DNA of 10,370 nucleotides from assembly GCA_030740335.1 (NCBI GenBank), contig JASLXL010000099.1, positions 1 through 10,370 of the forward strand, in the 5' to 3' direction. Numbering within the stretch: position 1 is the first letter of the stretch; each line of letters opens with the position of its first letter. This DNA comes from SAR202 cluster bacterium. GTDB taxonomy: Bacteria; Chloroflexota; Dehalococcoidia; SAR202; CAJWER01. The notes beneath the pieces are model-generated. The model saw only the letters and a list, made by a program, of their open reading frames with translations. It ran no database searches and was not told where the DNA came from. Below are positions 1-5,435 of this stretch, piece after piece. A program made the position numbers and the translations under genes.

Positions 1-654
1 ATCGGCCAGTCCGAAGAGTCTCCAGGTCCCAACCAGGAGCGAACGGGCGGGTTCAACCTATGATATCGTTGGGCGCATGAGTTGGCCACCAACGAGAAGG
101 TTCTAGACCACGTCGAGAAGGTCCTTGGCCCAGACATCGTCCTATGGGCGACGGTCTTCTGGTATAAAGAGCCGCACAACACCAAGTACATTCCCTGGCG
201 CCAGGATGCGAGCTACTGGCCAATGGAGCCGCGCATCAATCTGACCGCCTGGATCGCACTCGGACCTACATTTCCGGAAAATGGTTGCCTGCGTCTTATT
301 CCCGGATCGCACAAAGATTGGCTGGATGACGAATATCAACCCCTCGACAAGGACAGCGCGTTCTCACGCGGGCTGTCCAATGAACAGGTGGACGAGTCCA
401 AGGCTGCCGACCTGTCGATGCAACCGGGTGAAGTCACTTTCTTTAGCGAGGCCACCCTGCATGGCTCAAACAACAACCGCAGCGACGTCGCTAGGCTCGG
501 CTTTTCGGGCCGATTCACCACACCGGAAGTTAAGTTCGATCTGGAAGGGCTGAAAGAGCAAAATATCGACTACCTCGCGAGGACCATCCTAGTGCGTGGG
601 GAGGATAAGTACCACTATAACGACGCTATGAGGGCGGACCTACCGGTGGAATAG
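1..654 (+). pseudogene. Phytanoyl-CoA dioxygenase (PhyH) family, C-terminal part, probably inactive; cut by left edge
   Basis: PhyH-family proteins are Fe(II)/2-oxoglutarate oxygenases that hydroxylate varied small substrates in the cytosol. Family landmarks are clear: KVLDHVEKVLGPDIVLW, then WRQDASYW, the TAWIALG and ENGCLRLIPGSHK strand region, LHGSNNNRSD and RLGFSGRF. Two defects stand out. TGA at 61-63 is in frame, and the codons before it (GPNQERTGGFNL) and after it (YRWAHELA) both continue the family alignment, so the gene seems interrupted rather than starting later. The first iron ligand, normally His in WHQD, is Arg (CGC, 199-201); the Asp (205-207) and distal His (460-462) remain. 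A TTG at 82 could start a 190-residue product, but it has no Shine-Dalgarno and would lack the N-terminal domain. Read-through, a sequencing error or a truncated live protein remain possible. The GNAT gene follows 28 bp downstream. Confidence 0.66.
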
Positions 655-682
655 CTCCAGAGCTTCCCAGCGTACAGCCTCG

Positions 683-1234
683 ATGAAATCCCAAGAACCC
701 AAGTTACCGCAGCTCAAAATGCGGCTCGATAAGTTCGACTCGCTGCCTGAGGTCAAGTTGCCAGAGCGATACCAGTTGACCACCCTTCGTGACACCGGAT
801 CGGGTGACTGGATCCAAGCCCTTAACGCGACCGGTCAACTTGGTCAGTGGGATCATAACAGGGCGAGAATCTGGCTTGAGGGTGAGCGTCACGCCATCGA
901 AGCCGGCACCATAATTATCACATTCGAAGGCCGACCGGTGGCGACTACCTGCACCATCCCGCCTACCTCTGCTGAGCCTCGTTCGGAGCTCGGCTGGGTC
1001 TCCGTATCCCCAGAGCACCAGGGTCAGCGCCTTGGCTACCAGGTGTGTCTCGCGGTACTACACTTCGCCTGGGAGATGGGGTACCCTGGAATTTACCTGA
1101 ATACAGACGATTGGCGGTTGCCCGCGATCAAGACCTATTTGAACCTGCACTTCGAACCCGAAATGATTCACGATAGCCATCCCCTTAGGTGGAAGGCTGT
1201 GTACGAAAAGCTGGGTGTAGTGCGGGACCTCTAA
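683..1234 (+). CDS. GNAT-family N-acetyltransferase
   Basis: Predicted cytosolic 183-residue acyl-CoA-dependent N-acyltransferase; the acceptor is unknown. The GNAT core lies in the C-terminal two thirds. A strand at LGWVSVSPEHQG leads into the acetyl-CoA pyrophosphate loop QGQRLG (residues 113-118, the Q/RxxGxG/A motif A). Then come a helix and GIYLNTDDWRLPAIKTYLNL, the usual motif B, where a bulged strand is followed by Asn/Asp, a helix and Tyr. The first 40 residues are charged and fit no known domain. No good Shine-Dalgarno precedes ATG 683; the next in-frame ATG, at 719, is also weak, so the start is uncertain. It lies 28 bp after the PhyH remnant on the same strand and was probably co-transcribed with it. 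Its stop codon is inside the left arm of a large hairpin, which may end the transcript. The family call is firm; the substrate cannot be read. Confidence 0.85.
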   Translation: MKSQEPKLPQLKMRLDKFDSLPEVKLPERYQLTTLRDTGSGDWIQALNATGQLGQWDHNRARIWLEGERHAIEAGTIIITFEGRPVATTCTIPPTSAEPRSELGWVSVSPEHQGQRLGYQVCLAVLHFAWEMGYPGIYLNTDDWRLPAIKTYLNLHFEPEMIHDSHPLRWKAVYEKLGVVRDL

Positions 1235-1279
1235 TCCCGACCTTCACGGACCTGAGTGAAGATCGGGATTAGAGGTCCC
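1224..1279. repeat. Long imperfect inverted repeat (hairpin) over the GNAT stop codon
   Basis: The arms are 1224-1247 and 1256-1279. Seventeen pairs are perfect (1224-1240 with 1263-1279), then one C-A mismatch, then six more pairs (1242-1247 with 1256-1261), closing an 8-nt loop. The TAA of the acetyltransferase (1232-1234) lies in the left arm. No T-run follows on either strand, so it is not a standard intrinsic terminator. It could still block transcription or protect the mRNA 3' end, or it may be the end of a small mobile repeat. Confidence 0.8.
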
Positions 1280-1284
1280 AAAAG

Positions 1285-1365
1285 CTGCTCACATCGGCGG
1301 ACATCGTCGACCGCATGTGGCAGAAAGTCAAGCTGGTGCAGTGGCCCGCTCTGGTGGTCCGCGGT
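1285..1365 (+). pseudogene. Alpha/beta hydrolase fragment, broken by IS insertion
   Basis: Read in one frame, this stretch gives DIVDRMWQKVKLVQWPALVVRG. It resembles the part of alpha/beta hydrolases just before the acid residue, where a helix ending W..v is followed by the strand PtLvVrG. The recognisable similarity stops at the glycine codon 1363-1365, and the next base, 1366, is the proposed end of an IS remnant. The frame opens only after a stop at 1270-1272 and has no start codon, so no independent protein is expected. A shifted frame at about 1425-1480 also looks faintly hydrolase-like (ADAEFPDGHVV), but the reverse strand there aligns better with the integrase remnant. The fragment is short (27 codons), so the family call is tentative. 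Confidence 0.4.
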
Positions 1366-1414
1366 TGTTACCAATCGCCAAAGTGGGACAAATCGGGACC
1401 CGAGAGAATTACTG

Positions 1415-1582
1415 TTAAGGAAAGCCGACGCTGAGTTCCCTGACGGTCATGTTGTAGCGTCTCGGCCTATCGAACGTCCGTAGCTACACCTCCTTTCTGC
1501 GTTGGAGTATCTGCTCCCGCCTCCCGTTGAGCACGTCCGCTGGAGTGACATTACTCAGGGGCATGTGATAGCACGAGTAGTT
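1415..1582 (-). pseudogene. IS3-type transposase (integrase) C-terminal remnant, leftward copy
   Basis: Reading leftward from 1582, the frame gives NYSCYHMPLSNVTPADV, then LNGRREQILQRRKEV. This is the familiar end of IS3-family OrfB integrases (YN..RYH.aLgNvTPaDVy.GRRe.IL.rRkev). TAG at 1486-1484 interrupts it. Beyond that stop the frame still aligns without gaps to the opposite-strand copy for 19 codons, sharing R, YN and RE positions, up to TAA at 1417-1415. The catalytic DDE domain is absent, so there is no activity. Sequence between the final stop and 1366 would be the IS right end. A GGAGG-like stretch on this strand (1489-1495) only encodes K-E-V. Confidence 0.65.
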
Positions 1583-1733
1583 GGGCAACGAGCCTCCTTC
1601 GGACGTGTTGAGCGGCCGGAGAGAACAGATACTAGCGAAACGGAAGGAGGTTCAGGACCGAGCGATACGACGGCGACGATTGTACAATCATCAACTCAGA
1701 GAGTTCGCAATATCAGATCAAAGTCTCCATTAA
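1566..1733 (+). pseudogene. IS3-type transposase (integrase) C-terminal remnant, rightward copy
   Basis: The frame gives GNEPPSDVLSGRREQILAKR followed by KEVQDRAIRRRR, then LYNHQLREFAISDQSLH and TAA at 1731-1733. It aligns codon for codon with the leftward copy across DV, GRREQIL, KEV, R, YN and RE. Just upstream the codons read stop-stop-His-Glu-stop-Leu-Gly-Asn, where intact relatives have RYHEALGN, so three nonsense codons (1566-1571, 1578-1580) mark advanced decay. Bases 1566-1582 are claimed by both copies, so the true junction lies somewhere inside them. The catalytic domain is missing. A GGAAGGAGGTT stretch here resembles a ribosome binding site but encodes R-K-E-V. Confidence 0.65.
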
Positions 1734-1915
1734 CTTTCTGTCCCATTTATGCTGACAGCCAACAGGTCCTAGTGTTGTTCCCAGTGTTGCGTCTATTGTC
1801 ATCGTTGTCCATCCGATTCTTTGTTCGAATTAGTTATATTTGTCACCGGTAGCACCGGAGTTAGTGTTCGTTTTCTTGAAGCTCCAGTGTCCTACTGGCT
1901 CCGAGCAACGTAAAA

Positions 1916-1937
1916 GGCTGGGCGCTCTTACCCAGCC
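1916..1937 (-). terminator. Intrinsic terminator of the leftward FAD oxidoreductase gene
   Basis: GGCTGGG (1916-1922) pairs perfectly with CCCAGCC (1931-1937) around an 8-nt loop. Read leftward, the stem is followed at once by TTTTACG. The TAA stop of the oxidoreductase (1930-1928) lies in the loop and its last codons form one arm, so termination is tightly joined to the end of the gene. Between 1768 and 1915 I see nothing else recognisable. Confidence 0.72.
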
Positions 1938-3487
1938 ACCCGTTGGAGGTCTTTCAAAATTGCGTGCGCCGCGTTGTGCCCATTGGCGCCGCTTACTTCT
2001 CCAGCTGGGTGTGTACCTGCGCCGCACATATAGAAGTTCTCGATCGATGTCCGGTACGGTTGGCGCTGCGATAGCAGCTGGCTTGGTATATGGTCTAGGT
2101 GGTGAATGTTGCCATCGGTCATGCCCACTCGCGTCTCTATATCTGACGGTGTCTGGACTGTCCAATCGACGAGGCTATCTCGGAAGTTGGGCGCGTACTG
2201 GGTGATCGTATCGATGATCTGCTCGCCTACCTCGTCTCTGAAGTCGTCCCAGGTGCCTTCTTTCAAGTGCGGAGTCTCATACAAGACCCAATTGGACATC
2301 ACGTGGCCGCTACCCCGGACCAGATTGGGCTCCACATTCGAGGTCAACTGGATACCCATGATGGGACAGCTAGTGGGCTTACCACTCACGGCATCGTCCC
2401 AACTTTGTTGGTAGTATTCGACGGATGGCATGATCTTGATGCTCATTATGGATTTCTGATCGTAGCCGTCTCCTAGGTATCGTGATAAATCTGGGAGTTC
2501 ACTCAGGGCTGCTAAGAATTTCACACACCCTGTCATTGTCTTCAACCTCTTAACTTGCTTGACCGTTTCTTCACTCAAATCCTTTGGTTGAAATAAGGTT
2601 GTGAATGTACGCTTGGGATCTAAATTGGATATCACAATGAAACTTCTAAATTCCTCCCCGCTTACGAGACGAACTCCTTTCGCCACGCCCCCTTCTACAA
2701 TAACTTCTTTTACTGGAGCGAGAGTCCGAATCTCAGCCCCCAAACTAGTGGCTGCATTTTCCATGGATCGGGTGGTGGTCCCCATGCTCATTTTGGGTAT
2801 GCCACTATCCTGGTTCCTGGTAAACTGACTACACCCCAACATTGCAGAGCCCAGAATGCTACCCGGTGATCGGGGGTCCCCCTCAATGTCGGTTTTCATC
2901 AAGTATGCCTTCACATGCTCGTCTTCGAAATGGTCCTCGATCAAGTCAATGTAACTCCAAGTGAGCATTTTCTCGAGCACTTCTTCTCGACTCGTCCCCC
3001 GAACGCTGTCCACCAGTTGCGATATGGTAGGTGGCTCGGTCAGGAAATAGGGATGGAGGATACTTGAGGACGCTTCCCAAAATTGAATCCAGTCGAAATA
3101 GGCCCGAGCATCCTGCTCAGAGAACTGCTTGATCTGGTTGGCTAATTCGAAATCACTGTTGATCCCTGGTCCACCCATAAACGTCCCGTCGGGGAACGGG
3201 TGGATTCTACGTGAGTTGTCGCCCGGTGAGATGGTATAAGACATCTCTAAGCCATGTTCTCTAAGCTTGAGGTCGTCGACTACCTTGCCTTGGAGGAGAT
3301 GCAACCAGTATGCGCACATCGGCCCTTCAAAGCCAGGTGAGAACTCGTCTGTGGTTGCGGCACCGCCTATTTTATCCAGACGCTCAAGGACTAGGACGGC
3401 AAGCCCGTCTTTGGCCAAATAACTGGCCGTAACCAGGCCATTGTGACCCGCACCGATCACAATCGCATCATAGTGATTCTCTACCAT
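1928..3487 (-). CDS. FAD-dependent oxidoreductase, phytoene desaturase/PYROXD2-like (COG1233 type)
   Basis: A 519-residue flavoprotein predicted to oxidise or desaturate a hydrophobic or amine substrate; the exact reaction cannot be read. The N-terminal dinucleotide-binding fold is complete: VIGAGHNG (Gly12, Gly14, Gly17), Glu35 at the end of strand 2 to bind the FAD ribose, then KIGGAATTDEF. The C-terminus carries the second FAD-contact motif CGAGTHPAGEVSGANGHNAA (from about residue 488). Length is normal for NAD(P)/FAD-dependent proteins of the CrtI/PYROXD2 type. There is no signal peptide. I chose ATG 3487 rather than the upstream TTG at 3508 because GGGAGGTGG lies six bases before it. Other genes of carotenoid synthesis are absent, so a carotenoid role is not supported. 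It lies 141 bp downstream of the Gfo/Idh/MocA gene on the same strand and could share its transcript. Confidence 0.9.
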   Translation of the reverse strand: MVENHYDAIVIGAGHNGLVTASYLAKDGLAVLVLERLDKIGGAATTDEFSPGFEGPMCAYWLHLLQGKVVDDLKLREHGLEMSYTISPGDNSRRIHPFPDGTFMGGPGINSDFELANQIKQFSEQDARAYFDWIQFWEASSSILHPYFLTEPPTISQLVDSVRGTSREEVLEKMLTWSYIDLIEDHFEDEHVKAYLMKTDIEGDPRSPGSILGSAMLGCSQFTRNQDSGIPKMSMGTTTRSMENAATSLGAEIRTLAPVKEVIVEGGVAKGVRLVSGEEFRSFIVISNLDPKRTFTTLFQPKDLSEETVKQVKRLKTMTGCVKFLAALSELPDLSRYLGDGYDQKSIMSIKIMPSVEYYQQSWDDAVSGKPTSCPIMGIQLTSNVEPNLVRGSGHVMSNWVLYETPHLKEGTWDDFRDEVGEQIIDTITQYAPNFRDSLVDWTVQTPSDIETRVGMTDGNIHHLDHIPSQLLSQRQPYRTSIENFYMCGAGTHPAGEVSGANGHNAAHAILKDLQRVAG

Positions 3488-3493
3488 AAGTCT

Positions 3494-3502
3494 CCACCTC
3501 CC
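3494..3502 (-). promoter_or_regulatory. Ribosome binding site that fixes the FAD oxidoreductase start
   Basis: On the minus strand GGGAGGTGG is followed by six bases and then ATG at 3487. The alternative TTG at 3508 lies upstream of this site and has no such element. Confidence 0.75.
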
Positions 3503-3628
3503 ATACAATGTCTGTCACTTACAGTGGTATAGACGGAGGTTGGACGCGAAGATCACACGGACAGTGCCCTGTTGTAGTAAGGGTGTTCAGCATGCTAGAC
3601 GTCATTGACCAGGGCGTGGATCGATCAG

Positions 3629-4684
3629 TTAAAACTCGTTCCTGACCTTGACTGGCAACCCCGTTTTCATCGATTCCCAACAGGCCAGACCGGTAGCTAC
3701 CACCCTGGCTCCTTCGCGAACGCCCACCCAGGGCTTCTCGCCTTTCAGGATACAGTCCGCCATGTGTTTCATCATGACTACCATCTCTTGGCCATGGCCC
3801 TGCGGAGCGGCCTTGGGATACTCCCACCTGTAGGATCTACTAGGTACGTAGCCTTCTGGATCAATGCGCTTTCTGCCGTTGACGATGGTACCCTTTGTTC
3901 CGAACACTGTAAGCTCGTTCATTGGAACATCCGGAGGCTCCACTAGTCCTAAGTAGGCTGCGACACGCCCGATCTTGCCGCTTTTGAATCGCATGTTGAT
4001 GACAAAATCGTCCTCCTGCGGATACTCAGGCGCGACACCACTTCGGATACCGTAGCAGTGGACCTCGTCAATGTCGCCCATGAACCAGCGCACAAGATCA
4101 ATGGGGTGGCACCCTCCACCCAAAATTAGGTCTTGAGGATACTCTTTTCGCCAGGGAGTGGCTTCGTACAACGGGCGAAGGTCATGCACGTAGTGTGATT
4201 CAGCCATGAAGAGTTCGCCTATCTCGCCGGCGTCGCAGGCACGCTTGGATTCCATGAAATCGAACCGTCCTCGCATCGATTGAGTTACCAACAGTACCAG
4301 CCCGGTACGATCTACCGCCTTCACCACACTCTCGGCCTCTTCCATGGTATAGACCATCGACTTGGTGACCATCACGTGCTTGCCAGCATCTAAGGCTGCA
4401 AGAATCTGTGGGGCATGAATTGGGCCGGGCGTGTAAATGCCCACTATGTCTACGTCATCGCGGTTCACCAGTTCACTGTATTCGGTCGTGGTAGCTGCGA
4501 TGCCATACTCCTTGGAGTATCGTGAAAGTATATCTTCGTCGGTATCGCATATAGCCGTGACTTTCATCGGTATGTTTTGAGGAGTGTGGTAGGTCTTGCC
4601 AAGTGCCGTGCTACGCTGGTCAGAAATGTTTGCCTGCAAGAAAGTCCGTCCATGGCCTAATCCAACGATTCCGATTCTAAGCAT
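3629..4684 (-). CDS. Gfo/Idh/MocA-family NAD(P)-dependent dehydrogenase with altered EKP motif
   Basis: A 351-residue cytosolic oxidoreductase of the glucose-fructose oxidoreductase/inositol dehydrogenase type, acting on a sugar or cyclitol hydroxyl. The Rossmann loop is IGIVGLGHG (Gly8, Gly10, Gly12), followed by AICDTDED, where Asp47 ends strand 2 and suggests NAD(H) preference. VGIYTPGPIHAPQILAALDAG is the usual helix before the cofactor and catalytic loop. That loop normally reads EKP, but here it is TKS (107-109): the Lys is kept and both flanking residues differ. The catalytic-domain signature GGGCHPIDLVRWFMGD supplies His193 and Asp196. I chose ATG 4684 because AGGAGG lies ten bases upstream and MLRIGIVG is the normal N-terminus; an upstream open stretch to 4852 looks non-coding. 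It is the first gene of a leftward pair with the FAD oxidoreductase. Confidence 0.9.
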   Translation of the reverse strand: MLRIGIVGLGHGRTFLQANISDQRSTALGKTYHTPQNIPMKVTAICDTDEDILSRYSKEYGIAATTTEYSELVNRDDVDIVGIYTPGPIHAPQILAALDAGKHVMVTKSMVYTMEEAESVVKAVDRTGLVLLVTQSMRGRFDFMESKRACDAGEIGELFMAESHYVHDLRPLYEATPWRKEYPQDLILGGGCHPIDLVRWFMGDIDEVHCYGIRSGVAPEYPQEDDFVINMRFKSGKIGRVAAYLGLVEPPDVPMNELTVFGTKGTIVNGRKRIDPEGYVPSRSYRWEYPKAAPQGHGQEMVVMMKHMADCILKGEKPWVGVREGARVVATGLACWESMKTGLPVKVRNEF

Positions 4685-4694
4685 GATGATAGTC

Positions 4695-4700
4695 CCTCCT
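4695..4700 (-). promoter_or_regulatory. Ribosome binding site of the Gfo/Idh/MocA gene
   Basis: AGGAGG on the minus strand, ten bases before ATG 4684. It decides against the longer reading frame that begins at 4852. I could not find a convincing -35/-10 pair above it. Confidence 0.7.
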
Positions 4701-4926
4701 GAGTAGCATCCTATCATGACCGTCGATATCATATACCATGGCGTACCCATGTACTGTAGTAAACAAGTCCGCGTAATATGATGAGAAGAGGTCAACTCAC
4801 AGTTCATCAGAGTCGCGTTTGTTACGACAGTGTTTGTGGCGATCGCATGCACTTCGAAAGAAGAGGCGGTGACGACAGCAACGAGATACCACGGCAGATA
4901 GTGGGAGAACCGATGAAAACAGGTGA

Positions 4927-5034
4927 AAACGTCTTGAAGGCGGCCTGCATCGGGCTACGACACTGCAACTCATCGATGCTATCTACGAATCGGGCCGCAC
5001 AGGTACCGCCGTAGACGTCAGTTACGTCATATAG
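4927..5034 (+). pseudogene. Gfo/Idh/MocA dehydrogenase C-terminal remnant
   Basis: The frame reads ATTLQLIDAIYESGRTGTAV followed by DVSYVI and a stop at 5032-5034. Gfo/Idh/MocA proteins typically end this way (a..tLqLi.AiyeSarTG.aV.v). The frame opens only after TGA at 4924-4926. The residues before ATTLQ look scrambled, as if an indel moved the frame; the neighbouring frame reads GENVLKAA there. No start codon or catalytic domain remains. It is on the opposite strand from the intact Gfo/Idh/MocA gene that ends 943 bp from it, so it is a separate lost paralog. From 4701 to 4926 I recognise nothing else. Confidence 0.6.
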
Positions 5035-5153
5035 TCGGCGGTCCTTCAAATGGCTTTCTATGGGGATGGAAATATCCGGAGCTTGTCTTGCTCAAGGACT
5101 GCGAAGTACACCGGAAGGACTTCTTCCCCAATCCGGACACACCGGCCAAGTAA
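5034..5153 (+). pseudogene. Unidentified coding-like tail ending at TAA 5151-5153
   Basis: Starting at the stop of the previous remnant but in another frame, codons read VGGPSNGFLWGWKYPELVLL and then KDCEVHRKDFFPNPDTPAK before TAA. The mix of aromatic, charged and proline residues looks like a real protein C-terminus rather than random sequence, but I do not recognise the family. It may be the shifted continuation of the dehydrogenase remnant or the end of a different lost gene. There is no start codon and no ribosome binding site. The following stretch, 5154-5420, shows nothing I can identify. Confidence 0.3.
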
Positions 5154-5422
5154 GGCCTTCGGGTGACATTGACCTTTCTTCCGAGCATAGAGACTGTCCC
5201 AAGCGTGTCTACCCATACCGCGTTCATGCGTTGTTCTGTTTTCGGTAAACCGACCGATGCTTCACGGGTGGTTTTACAGATTACAGGTGATTACCGGTTA
5301 TGGATCAGACTGACGCCGAATCGACTACCGTCTCATTTCCCACTCGGCTATACTGCTCGATAAACGTAGCGCAATTTGAACCCGGACTGAGCGGATTGAC
5401 AAGGACTACGAAATCATAATTG

Positions 5423-5427
5423 AAGGA
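5423..5427 (+). promoter_or_regulatory. Ribosome binding site of the metallohydrolase gene
   Basis: AAGGA followed by eight bases and ATG 5436. A TTGACA at 5396-5401 lies upstream, but the nearest -10-like hexamer is only 13 bases away, so no promoter is called. Confidence 0.55.
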
Positions 5428-5435
5428 CCTATTCA

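Larger units (their letters stand above)
1366..1764. mobile_element. Degenerate IS3-type element remnant: two 3' ends in opposite orientation
   Basis: Both outer ends begin 5'-TGTT reading inward and reach TGGGACA after 25 nt (1366-1390) and 26 nt (1739-1764, read as reverse complement). TG...CA termini are usual for the IS3 family. Inside are two remnants of the same integrase C-terminus, each pointing outward, so both ends are transposase 3' ends. The triplet GGT sits immediately outside each end (1363-1365 and 1765-1767), which fits a 3-bp target duplication. No complete transposase or left-end sequence remains, so it cannot move by itself. Either two insertions collapsed together or an inverted dimer was deleted internally. 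The IS3 assignment is from protein motifs, not a database match. Confidence 0.6.

Noticed and set aside
1641..1652. Near-perfect Shine-Dalgarno GGAAGGAGGTT on the plus strand
   Set aside because: No start codon follows at a suitable distance, and the bases encode R-K-E-V of the integrase remnant; the similar site on the minus strand at 1489-1495 has the same explanation.
1256..1852. Two plus-strand open frames (1256-1483 and 1502-1852) as small genes
   Set aside because: Their translations lack family resemblance overall and cross the IS remnants; integrase readings in other frames explain the same bases better.
1846..1858. CCGGT-AGC-ACCGG inverted repeat
   Set aside because: Five pairs with a 3-nt loop and no T-run; expected by chance.
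4685..4852. N-terminal extension of the Gfo/Idh/MocA protein
   Set aside because: The added residues look non-coding, and a good ribosome binding site sits before ATG 4684, where the Rossmann fold begins.
5396..5420. TTGACA with CATAAT as a promoter for the metallohydrolase
   Set aside because: The spacer is only 13 bases, well short of the usual 16-18.
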